In this document: positions 5,118 through 11,167 of the stretch, one piece after another | How the letters are laid out: every line of letters starts with the position of its first letter | Position numbering within the stretch: position 1 is the stretch's first letter | Assembly (NCBI GenBank): GCA_905210055.1 | Contig: CAJLVH010000054.1 | Location: 1-11,167, forward strand | DNA length: 11,167 nt | Origin: an uncultured Enorma sp. | Lineage (GTDB): Bacteria; Actinomycetota; Coriobacteriia; Coriobacteriales; Coriobacteriaceae | Reading direction: 5' to 3' | Made by a program: the position numbers and the translations under genes | Notes under the pieces: model-generated | The model's input: the letters and a program-made list of their open reading frames with translations, nothing else | Database searches by the model: none | Told to the model about the DNA's origin: nothing

Positions 5118-7421
5118 TTGAAGATCTTCAGATTCCTCAAAGGCCATGTGCTCAACCTCTTCATCGCGCTTGCGCTTCTCTGCGCGCAGGCCAATTGCGA
5201 GCTCACCTTGCCCGGTCTCATGAGCGACATCGTGGATGTGGGTATCAGCCAGGGGGGCATCGAAAGCGTCGTGCCTAACGAGATCCGCGCTGACGACCTT
5301 GCGAAACTCGAGCTTTTCCTCACTGAAGACGAAGCGGCTCAGGTCGAGGCGGCGTATAGCGAGGGCACCGGCGAAGAGGTGCGCGCCTTCACGGGAGACG
5401 ATGCCACGCGGCGGGAGCTCGAGAACTTCCTGGGCGAGGCGGAGATGGTCGTCTACCAGCTCGAGCAGGGCATTCCGCTCGAGACATGGGCTGCAGGCGA
5501 GACGGCGGAAACGATCGAGCTCCTGCGCCAGTCGGTCGGCGATACGGTCGACCTCGATGAGCTGCTCGAGATGGGGCAAGCGTTTTACGCGGCGGAGAGC
5601 GGAGAGTCGCTTGTGCTCGAGCCGGGAAGCTTGGCCGTCTTGCGCAGCTCCTTCGCGGACGCGCTCGGTTCCATGGGCGACAGCCTTGCGGAATCGCGCG
5701 CCATCGCCTACGTGCGCAGCGTCTATGAGCGCGCCGGCGTCGACCTCAACCAGGTGCAGACCGACTATCTCTTCGGCCAGGGAGCGACCATGCTCGCATT
5801 CGCGCTCTTCTCCGCTCTCTGCGCCATCCTCGCTGCGTTCAACGCATCGAAGACCTCGGCTGCCATCGCGCGCGACCTGCGTCACGACCTCTACGAGCGC
5901 GTGCTCGACTTCTCGCCCGCCGAGATGAACAGGTTCTCGGCCGCATCCCTCATCACGCGCGCCACGAACGACATCCAGCAGATCCAGATGGTGCTCGTGA
6001 TGTGCATGCGCATCGTGCTCTTCGCGCCGTGCATGGGTATCGGCTCGCTTGTGCGCGTGCTCTCGAACCCGGTGGGACTCGAGCCCATCCTTGTGGCGGC
6101 GGTCGCTGTTATCGCCGTCGCGATCGGCGTGCTCATGGGCGTCACCATGCCCAAGTTCCGCATCATGCAGAAGCTTGTGGACCGGAACAACCTCGTCGCG
6201 CGCGAGATCATCACGGGCATCATGCCCATCCGCGCCTTCGGTCGCGAATCGTTTGAGCAAGATCGCTATGACCAGGCGAACCGCGAGCTCACGCGCACCT
6301 ACATCTTCACGAACCGCTGCATGTCCGTGCTCATGCCGGTCATGCTCATCGTGATGAACGCTTCCACCGTGGCGATCGTGTGGTTCGGCGGGCTGGGCGT
6401 AGACGCCGGTACCATCATGGTGGGAGATCTCATGGCGTACATCAACTATGTCATGCAGGTCATCATGAGCTTCATGATCATCACTATGATTTCGGTCATG
6501 CTGCCGCGCGCCGACGTCGCGGCAGAGCGCGTGCAGGAGGTGCTCGCTACCTGTTCGAGCATCGAGGATCCGGCGCCGGGCGCGCGCGTCTCCCGCGAGG
6601 GCGAGGAGGGTTGGCGCGGCGTCGTCGCCTACAACGATGTGACGTTCACCTACCCAGATGCGGACGTTCCCACGCTCGAGCACGTGAGTTTCACGGCGGA
6701 ACCGGGCAAGACCACGGCGATCATCGGCTCCACGGGCTGTGGCAAGTCGTCGCTCGTGCAGCTTCTGCCGCGCCTCTACGATGTCACGCAAGGCTCTATC
6801 ACGCTCGACGGAGTAGATATTCGAAAGATCGGCCTCGAAGAGCTGCGCCGTCAGATCGGCTATGTGCCGCAGAAGCGCATGCTCTTCAGCGGCACCATCG
6901 AGAGCAACATCAAATACGGCGACCCTGCGATGCCGGACGAGGACATGTTCCGTGCCGCCCAGATTGCGCAGGCAACGGAGTTCATCGACGCCAAGCCCGA
7001 TGGGTACCAAAGCCCCATCGCTCAAGGCGGCTCGAATGTGTCCGGCGGCCAGAACCAGCGCCTCTCCATCGCACGTGCTCTTGCCATGCGCCCCCGCGTG
7101 CTCGTGTTCGACGACAGCTTCAGCGCGCTCGATTACAAGACGGATGCGACGCTTCGAGCCGAGCTCGCGGAGCGCGCCGGCGATGCGGCGGTGATCATCG
7201 TCGCCCAGCGCATCGCGACGATCATGCACGCCGAGGAGATCATCGTTCTCGACGACGGCCACGTGGTGGGCAAGGGCACGCACGAGGAGCTCCTGCGTAG
7301 CTGCCCGGCGTACCTCGAGATCGCTAAGAGCCAGCTCTCTGCCGCCGAGCTCGGGCTCGACGAGCCGACGCAGGCGGACGCGGCTGCAGATGCGGTCGCT
7401 AGGGAAGGAGGTGAGCGCTGA
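5118..7421 (+). CDS. ABC exporter subunit with degenerate ATPase site and acidic extracytoplasmic insert
   Basis: This is a 767-residue fused permease-ATPase of the multidrug/lipid exporter type (type IV ABC exporter). TM1 is around residues 11-33. A ~175-residue insert (about 45-219) separates it from TM2 (~221-241); a usual loop here is a few tens of residues. The ATPase has Walker A GSTGCGKS (537-544), Q-loop Gln585, an intact signature VSGGQ (641-645) and Walker B VLVFDD (661-666). The catalytic Glu after Walker B is replaced by Asp666, and the switch His by Gln697 (VAQRIATI). This pair of changes marks the degenerate-site subunit of heterodimeric exporters such as TM287/288, LmrCD and BmrCD. 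Start is TTG, seven bases after AGGAGG; the ATG at 5111 abuts the SD and is out of frame. The gene overlaps its partner by one base. Substrate unknown. Confidence 0.93.
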   Translation: MKIFRFLKGHVLNLFIALALLCAQANCELTLPGLMSDIVDVGISQGGIESVVPNEIRADDLAKLELFLTEDEAAQVEAAYSEGTGEEVRAFTGDDATRRELENFLGEAEMVVYQLEQGIPLETWAAGETAETIELLRQSVGDTVDLDELLEMGQAFYAAESGESLVLEPGSLAVLRSSFADALGSMGDSLAESRAIAYVRSVYERAGVDLNQVQTDYLFGQGATMLAFALFSALCAILAAFNASKTSAAIARDLRHDLYERVLDFSPAEMNRFSAASLITRATNDIQQIQMVLVMCMRIVLFAPCMGIGSLVRVLSNPVGLEPILVAAVAVIAVAIGVLMGVTMPKFRIMQKLVDRNNLVAREIITGIMPIRAFGRESFEQDRYDQANRELTRTYIFTNRCMSVLMPVMLIVMNASTVAIVWFGGLGVDAGTIMVGDLMAYINYVMQVIMSFMIITMISVMLPRADVAAERVQEVLATCSSIEDPAPGARVSREGEEGWRGVVAYNDVTFTYPDADVPTLEHVSFTAEPGKTTAIIGSTGCGKSSLVQLLPRLYDVTQGSITLDGVDIRKIGLEELRRQIGYVPQKRMLFSGTIESNIKYGDPAMPDEDMFRAAQIAQATEFIDAKPDGYQSPIAQGGSNVSGGQNQRLSIARALAMRPRVLVFDDSFSALDYKTDATLRAELAERAGDAAVIIVAQRIATIMHAEEIIVLDDGHVVGKGTHEELLRSCPAYLEIAKSQLSAAELGLDEPTQADAAADAVAREGGER
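7405..7414 (+). promoter_or_regulatory. Near-perfect SD inside the first ABC gene for the second
   Basis: AAGGAGGTGA matches the 16S anti-SD over its full length and lies six bases before the ATG at 7421. It supports that start and independent high-level initiation, in addition to coupling through the overlapping TGATG stop/start. Confidence 0.85.
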
Positions 7422-9238
7422 TGCCAGGGCCCATGGGAAGGCGCGGGCCTGCCGCCGAGCGCGCCAAAGATTTCAAAGGCACCATCAAGCAGCTCGTCTC
7501 CTATATCGCTCATGAGCGCATCGCGCTTGTCGTCGCGATCGCGTGCGCGGTAGGCTCCGTGGTCTTCAACGTCATGGGGCCGAAGATCCTCGGCCAGGCG
7601 ACGACGAAGCTCTTCGAGGGCATCGCGAGCAAGGTCGCCGGGACTGGCTCGGTCGATTTCGAGGCTATCGGCCGCATCCTCGCGACGCTCATGTGCCTCT
7701 ACATCACGTCGGCGTGCCTGAACCTTCTTCAAGGCTGGCTCATGACGGGCATCACGCAGCGCGTGTGCTATCGCCTGCGCCGCGAGATCATCCAGAAGGT
7801 CGATCGCATGCCGCTCGGATACTTCGAGACCAACTCCGTGGGCGACGTGCTCAGCCGTGTGACGAACGACGTCGATACGCTCGGGCAGTCGCTCAACCAG
7901 AGCGTCACGCAGCTCATTACCTCCATAACCCAGCTCATCGGCGTGACGGTCATGATGCTCTCGGTGTCGGTCGTGCTCGCGGGCGTGACGTTTCTCACCG
8001 TGCCCGTCTCGCTCGTGCTCGTGGTGCTCGTGGTGCGCGCCTCTCAGCGCTACTTTCGCCGCCAGCAAACGCTCCTGGGTCGCGTGGACGGCATCATCGA
8101 GGAGAGCTTCTCCGGACAGAACGTCATCAAGGTGTTCAACCGCGAGCAGCGCGCGGTCGCCGAGTTCGATGTCGAGAACCGAGGCCTCTTCGATTCCGGC
8201 TGGCGCTCGCAGTTCCTCTCCGGACTCATGCAGCCCATCATGAACTTCGTGGCGAACCTGGCGTATGTGGCCGTCGTGTCCGTCGGCGCGTTCCTCGCGA
8301 TCGCGGGCGCTATCACCGTCGGCGATATCCAGGCGTTCATGCAGTACGTCCGCAACTTCACCCAGCCTATCACCCAGCTCACGCAGGTCTCGAACATGCT
8401 CCAGATGCTCTCTGCGGCGGCAGAGCGCGTCTTCGAATTCCTCGCCGAACCCGAGGAACGCGCGGACGCTCCTGCTCGTGAGCTTCCCCCCTGCACGGGA
8501 GCCGTCTCCTTCGAGCGCGTGCGTTTCGGCTATGTGCCCGAAAAGACGATCATCCACGACTTCACCTGCTCGGTTGAGCCGGGGCAGACGGTAGCGATCG
8601 TGGGACCCACCGGCGCGGGCAAGACGACGCTCATGAAGCTTCTCATGCGCTTCTACGACGTGAACGGGGGCTCCATCTCCATCGACGGTATCGACGTGCG
8701 CGACCTTCCGCGCGCCGAGCTCCGTCGCAACTTCGCCATGGTGCTGCAGGATACGTGGCTCTTCAAGGGTTCGATTCTGGAGAACATCCGCTATGGCCGC
8801 GCCGATGCCACCGATGACGAGGTCCATGCCGCCGCTCGGGCTGCGCTCGCCGACCACTTCATCCGCACGCTTCCCGGCGGCTATGAGTTCGAGCTCAACG
8901 AGGACGCCTCAAACGTGAGCCAAGGCCAGCGCCAGCTGCTCACCATCGCCCGCGCCTTCATCGCGGATCGTCCCATCCTCATCCTGGACGAGGCGACCTC
9001 GAACGTAGACACGCGCACCGAGGAGCGCATCCAGCGTGCCATGGATGCCCTCATGCAGGGGAGGACGAGCTTCGTGATCGCGCACCGGCTCTCCACGATC
9101 CGCAGCGCCGACAAGATCCTCGTGCTGCGCGACGGCGACATCGTGGAATCCGGTACGCATGAAGAGCTGCTCGCTCGGGGCGGTTTCTATGCCGAGCTCT
9201 ACAACGCGCAGTTTGCGGAAGATGGCGGGGAGGAGTAG
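7421..9238 (+). CDS. ABC exporter subunit with canonical ATPase residues
   Basis: This 605-residue protein is the partner of the preceding gene. The membrane domain spans roughly 30-330 with six predicted helices (for example 33-58, 86-108, 165-207, 275-297). The ATPase has Walker A GPTGAGKT (395-402), Q-loop Gln443, Walker B LILDE (520-524) with Glu524, and the switch His555 (IAHRLSTI). Its signature is VSQGQ (499-503), where the second Gly of SGGQ is Gln. In the dimer, this subunit's Walker motifs face the intact VSGGQ of the partner, giving one working site. The partner's Asp666/Gln697 half faces VSQGQ, giving the degenerate site. Exporters of this kind move drugs, lipids or peptides outward; the cargo cannot be read from sequence. 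Translation is coupled to the upstream gene. An N-terminal stretch of ~20 polar residues precedes the membrane domain. Homodimer function is unlikely. Confidence 0.95.
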   Translation: MPGPMGRRGPAAERAKDFKGTIKQLVSYIAHERIALVVAIACAVGSVVFNVMGPKILGQATTKLFEGIASKVAGTGSVDFEAIGRILATLMCLYITSACLNLLQGWLMTGITQRVCYRLRREIIQKVDRMPLGYFETNSVGDVLSRVTNDVDTLGQSLNQSVTQLITSITQLIGVTVMMLSVSVVLAGVTFLTVPVSLVLVVLVVRASQRYFRRQQTLLGRVDGIIEESFSGQNVIKVFNREQRAVAEFDVENRGLFDSGWRSQFLSGLMQPIMNFVANLAYVAVVSVGAFLAIAGAITVGDIQAFMQYVRNFTQPITQLTQVSNMLQMLSAAAERVFEFLAEPEERADAPARELPPCTGAVSFERVRFGYVPEKTIIHDFTCSVEPGQTVAIVGPTGAGKTTLMKLLMRFYDVNGGSISIDGIDVRDLPRAELRRNFAMVLQDTWLFKGSILENIRYGRADATDDEVHAAARAALADHFIRTLPGGYEFELNEDASNVSQGQRQLLTIARAFIADRPILILDEATSNVDTRTEERIQRAMDALMQGRTSFVIAHRLSTIRSADKILVLRDGDIVESGTHEELLARGGFYAELYNAQFAEDGGEE

Positions 9239-9311
9239 GCGAAGGCCGTCGCCGAAGCGATCGGTGCCGATTCGCGAAGAAGCCTACGGCGCTGCCTCGC
9301 TCATCGTTTCT

Positions 9312-9376
9312 AACAATCATCGAAGGATGAGTTCACGTTTGCTTGGGAACGCGAACGAATCCTTCGATGATTTTGT
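9312..9376 (+). terminator. Long hairpin after the ABC operon
   Basis: AATCATCGAAGGAT (9315-9328) pairs perfectly with 9359-9372. Inside it GTTC-A-CGTT (9331-9339) pairs with AACG-C-GAAC (9348-9356) with one mismatch. Outer AAC/GTT pairs extend the base past a two-base bulge. TTTTGTT follows (from 9371), so it may terminate the ABC transcript 74 bases after its stop. The stem is longer and less GC-rich than a usual terminator, so a mobile palindromic repeat is the alternative. Confidence 0.55.
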
Positions 9377-9486
9377 TCAAAGCGCGTCGTCAAGCCAATT
9401 CGGTGTCTGTGAGATGCGACGCTCCTTCGCACCATCCCGCTTTTGACGCGAGCGCGTGTTCCGTCGATGGCGTTCTTGCGCTGAGC

Positions 9487-9515
9487 CTGCACGAGGCGGC
9501 GCATCGTAGTAATAT
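9487..9515 (+). promoter_or_regulatory. Candidate promoter of asp23-fakA
   Basis: CTGCAC (9487-9492), a 17-base spacer and TAATAT (9510-9515) form a weak sigma-70-like promoter about 54 bases before the GTG start. The -10 lies in the only AT-rich patch between the hairpin and the gene. The -35 is poor. Confidence 0.4.
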
Positions 9516-9568
9516 ATCCACGATTACTCACGGAAACCGATGCCTGCGCATCAGATAAGGAGATTCCC

Positions 9569-9922
9569 GTGCCTGAAATCGTACCTGGAACGCTGAGCGT
9601 CTCGAATGATGTCATCGCCGATATCGCCGGTTACGCAGCCATGTCGTGCTATGGCGTGGTTGGCATGGCCGAGCAGCTGCAGGGCGCCGAAAGCGTGCGC
9701 CTGCTCGCCGGTCAGCGTCTGCGCAAGGGCGTGCTCGTCGCAGCGGGCGAGAACGGTCTCGAGGTCGATCTGCACGTCGTGCTCGAAGATAGCGTGAACA
9801 TGAAGTCCGTGTGCGCGAACCTTTCGAGCGCCGTGGCGTTCACGCTGCAGGAGGTAGCCCAGATCGATCCTGCGAACCTCAAGGTCGTCATTCATGTTGA
9901 CGCCCTCAAGAACCGCAGCTAG
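9569..9922 (+). CDS. Asp23/Gls24 family envelope stress protein (YloU-like)
   Basis: This 117-residue protein belongs to the Asp23/Gls24 family (DUF322), small proteins linked to cell-envelope stress and found near the membrane in several Gram-positive bacteria. The family start GTLSVSNDVIADIAGYAA (7-24) followed by the V-x-GM segment CYGVVGMAEQ (27-36) is clear, and the C-terminus has the typical beta strand KVVIHVDAL (104-112). No transmembrane segment is seen. I chose the GTG at 9569 because AAGGAG (9557-9562) sits six bases upstream and the frame starts directly at the domain. It is 47 bases upstream of the fakA-like gene on the same strand; this pairing is conserved in many Firmicutes as yloU-yloV. 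Co-transcription is likely, and this is the best clue to its role. Confidence 0.88.
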   Translation: MPEIVPGTLSVSNDVIADIAGYAAMSCYGVVGMAEQLQGAESVRLLAGQRLRKGVLVAAGENGLEVDLHVVLEDSVNMKSVCANLSSAVAFTLQEVAQIDPANLKVVIHVDALKNRS

Positions 9923-9969
9923 CCTGCGTGCGAACGAGTACTCCCACAAGATTGACGGAGATTGTGCCG

Positions 9970-11167
9970 ATGATTGCGAAGACCATTCGAACCTGCTTTC
10001 CCATCGCCGCCGCTGCGGTTTCCGATAAAGCGAAGGATATCAACAAGCTGAACGTGTTCCCGGTGCCCGACGGAGACACCGGAACGAACATGTCCCTCAC
10101 GCTCGCCTCGGTGGTGCGCGAGCTCACCGCGCTCGGCGCCGACGCCGACATGGAGGCCATCGCCGCTGCGATCACGCACGGATCGCTCATGGGCGCCCGC
10201 GGCAACTCGGGCGTCATTACCTCGCAGATCCTGCGCGGCGCCGCGGAGGGTCTTGTGGGCGCTTCCGAGCCCGCGACCTCGGCCGATGTGGCCGCTGCGC
10301 TCCGCAATGCCGTGAAGGTCGCCTTCAAGGCCGTTCGCAAGCCCGTCGAGGGCACGATCCTCACGGTGCTCCGCGACATCTCGACCCGCGCGGATGCCTG
10401 TGCCAAGGCGCGCGAGTCGGTGGAAGACACGCTCGATGCCATCGTCGTCGAAGCCTACGAGTCCGTCGCCCGCACGCCCGACCTGCTTCCTGTGCTCAAG
10501 GAGAACGGCGTCGTGGACTCCGGTGCATTCGGCTTCGCCATCTTCCTCGAGAACTTCGTCGCGGCGGCGCTCGGCCGCTCCACGGTGAAGGTCGAGGATT
10601 TTCAGGCGTCCTTCGATGTCGATTCCGCCCGCGAGGGCGCGCTCGCCCAGGTGAAGATCGAGGCGAACGACGACTGGGAGGGTTCCGAGTACCGCTACTG
10701 CAACGAGTTCCTCTTCAAGGCGGATGCTCCCTTCGACGAGGACGAGTGCCTGAAGTTCCTCGCCTCCATGGGTGACTGCGAACTTCTCGTGGGCGCGTAT
10801 CCCGATTACAAGATTCACGTGCACAGCAACACGCCGAACCTCGTGCTCGAGCATATGCTTCAGCTCGGCCAGGTCTATGAGGTCTTCATCCACAACATGG
10901 ATATGGAAAGCGCCGAGCGTACCGCGAACATCCATGCCGACCAGGACGCCGCTCCCGCTGCGCCGCCCAAGCCGCTCGGCTTCGTGGCCGTGGCCGCCGG
11001 TTCCGGCGAGGCAGAGATTTTGAAGTCTCTCGGCGTCGACGAGATCGTCTCTGGCGGACAGACCATGAATCCCTCGACGGCGGACCTGCTCGAGGCTGTG
11101 TCGCGCGTGAACGCCGAGGCCGTCATCATCCTGCCCAATAACGGCAACATCCGTATGGCTGCCGAGG
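9970..11167 (+). CDS. fakA: Fatty acid kinase ATP-binding subunit FakA-like (DhaL domain), 3' end outside window
   Basis: FakA phosphorylates exogenous fatty acids held by a FakB (DegV-family) partner, feeding acyl-phosphate to phospholipid synthesis; no FakB is in the window. The first ~200 residues are a DhaL (DAK2) kinase domain: VFPVPDGDTGTNM (29-41) with the Mg-ATP aspartates Asp34 and Asp36, GARGNSG (75-81) and VDSGAFGF (182-189). A middle domain follows, with Cys244 in YCNEF and His283/His285 in HVH. These match the Cys and two His that I recall as a metal site in the Staphylococcus aureus protein. About 399 codons are visible; FakA is typically ~550 residues, so the C-terminus lies beyond the edge. 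The ATG at 9970 has GGAG nine bases upstream (9957-9960). A TTG seven codons-equivalent upstream (9952) and GTG at 9964 lack usable SD spacing. No stop or frameshift is seen. Confidence 0.9.
   Translation, partial: MIAKTIRTCFPIAAAAVSDKAKDINKLNVFPVPDGDTGTNMSLTLASVVRELTALGADADMEAIAAAITHGSLMGARGNSGVITSQILRGAAEGLVGASEPATSADVAAALRNAVKVAFKAVRKPVEGTILTVLRDISTRADACAKARESVEDTLDAIVVEAYESVARTPDLLPVLKENGVVDSGAFGFAIFLENFVAAALGRSTVKVEDFQASFDVDSAREGALAQVKIEANDDWEGSEYRYCNEFLFKADAPFDEDECLKFLASMGDCELLVGAYPDYKIHVHSNTPNLVLEHMLQLGQVYEVFIHNMDMESAERTANIHADQDAAPAAPPKPLGFVAVAAGSGEAEILKSLGVDEIVSGGQTMNPSTADLLEAVSRVNAEAVIILPNNGNIRMAAE

Larger units (their letters stand above)
9239..9568. other. Intergenic region between ABC operon and asp23-family gene
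   Basis: This 330-base gap has no supportable gene. It contains a long hairpin (9312-9376), a short imperfect dyad near 9258-9279 (GCGATCGG against CCGATTCGC), a weak promoter candidate (9487-9515) and the SD of the next gene (9557-9562). Short frames crossing it have no SD or recognisable protein features. Confidence 0.6.

Noticed and set aside
4956..7283. A 775-codon minus-strand frame opposite the first ABC gene
   Set aside because: Arg/His/Asp/Ala-rich low-complexity protein with no motif or SD; the plus strand carries unmistakable ABC motifs.
7133..8857. A 574-codon minus-strand frame opposite the second ABC gene
   Set aside because: Same antisense codon-bias artefact; the true gene on the plus strand is intact.
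9919..10935. A 338-codon minus-strand frame opposite fakA
   Set aside because: Composition of a shadow frame; the DhaL motifs are on the plus strand, which stays open to the window edge.
1..11167. CRISPR array, transposase, phage or toxin-antitoxin genes
   Set aside because: No regularly spaced repeats, DDE or recombinase motifs, or small paired genes were seen; the only repeats are the inverted repeats listed.

Overview
The window looks like a chromosomal segment of a high-GC anaerobe, most probably a member of the class Coriobacteriia (Collinsella-like). This is inferred from GC-rich third positions, strong Shine-Dalgarno (SD) sites, a fermentative AdhE, and a thiN / rpmB / asp23 / fakA gene set. 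No search was possible, so the taxon is a best guess.

Layout, left to right. (1) The 3' part of a thiamine diphosphokinase gene (thiN, +). It runs into a long nested inverted repeat at 408-513, which now encodes most of its C-terminal tail. A GC-rich hairpin (562-624) follows at a convergent gene end. (2) An aminoglycoside-phosphotransferase-fold kinase of unknown substrate (-). (3) adhE, a complete 879-residue bifunctional aldehyde/alcohol dehydrogenase (-), with an extended -10 promoter and a cluster of direct and inverted repeats upstream. (4) rpmB (ribosomal protein L28, four-cysteine form, -), with a textbook UUCG-capped terminator and an extended -10 promoter. (5) A 455-base divergent intergenic region with a candidate promoter and a GC-rich leader of alternating complementary segments. 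(6) Two overlapping ABC exporter genes (+), whose sequence motifs indicate an asymmetric heterodimer; the first subunit has a ~175-residue acidic insert between TM1 and TM2. (7) A 330-base gap with a long hairpin and a weak promoter candidate. (8) asp23-family gene (+) and fakA-like fatty acid kinase gene (+, cut by the window end).

How the genes fit together. thiN, rpmB (opposite strand), asp23/yloU and fakA/yloV lie in this order and relative orientation in Bacillus subtilis, as far as I recall. The window therefore looks like a conserved housekeeping block opened at two points. One insertion (kinase + adhE, both -) sits between thiN and rpmB. The other (ABC pair, both +) sits between rpmB and asp23. 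Each insert is co-oriented with its downstream or upstream housekeeping neighbour. Functionally the parts are thiamine cofactor activation, ethanol fermentation, ribosome assembly, efflux, and exogenous fatty acid activation with envelope homeostasis.

I found no tRNA, rRNA, CRISPR array, transposase or phage gene. The most unusual items are the nested inverted repeat at the thiN 3' end, the repeat cluster over the adhE promoter, the four-segment leader ahead of the ABC operon, and the acidic extracytoplasmic insert of the first ABC subunit.
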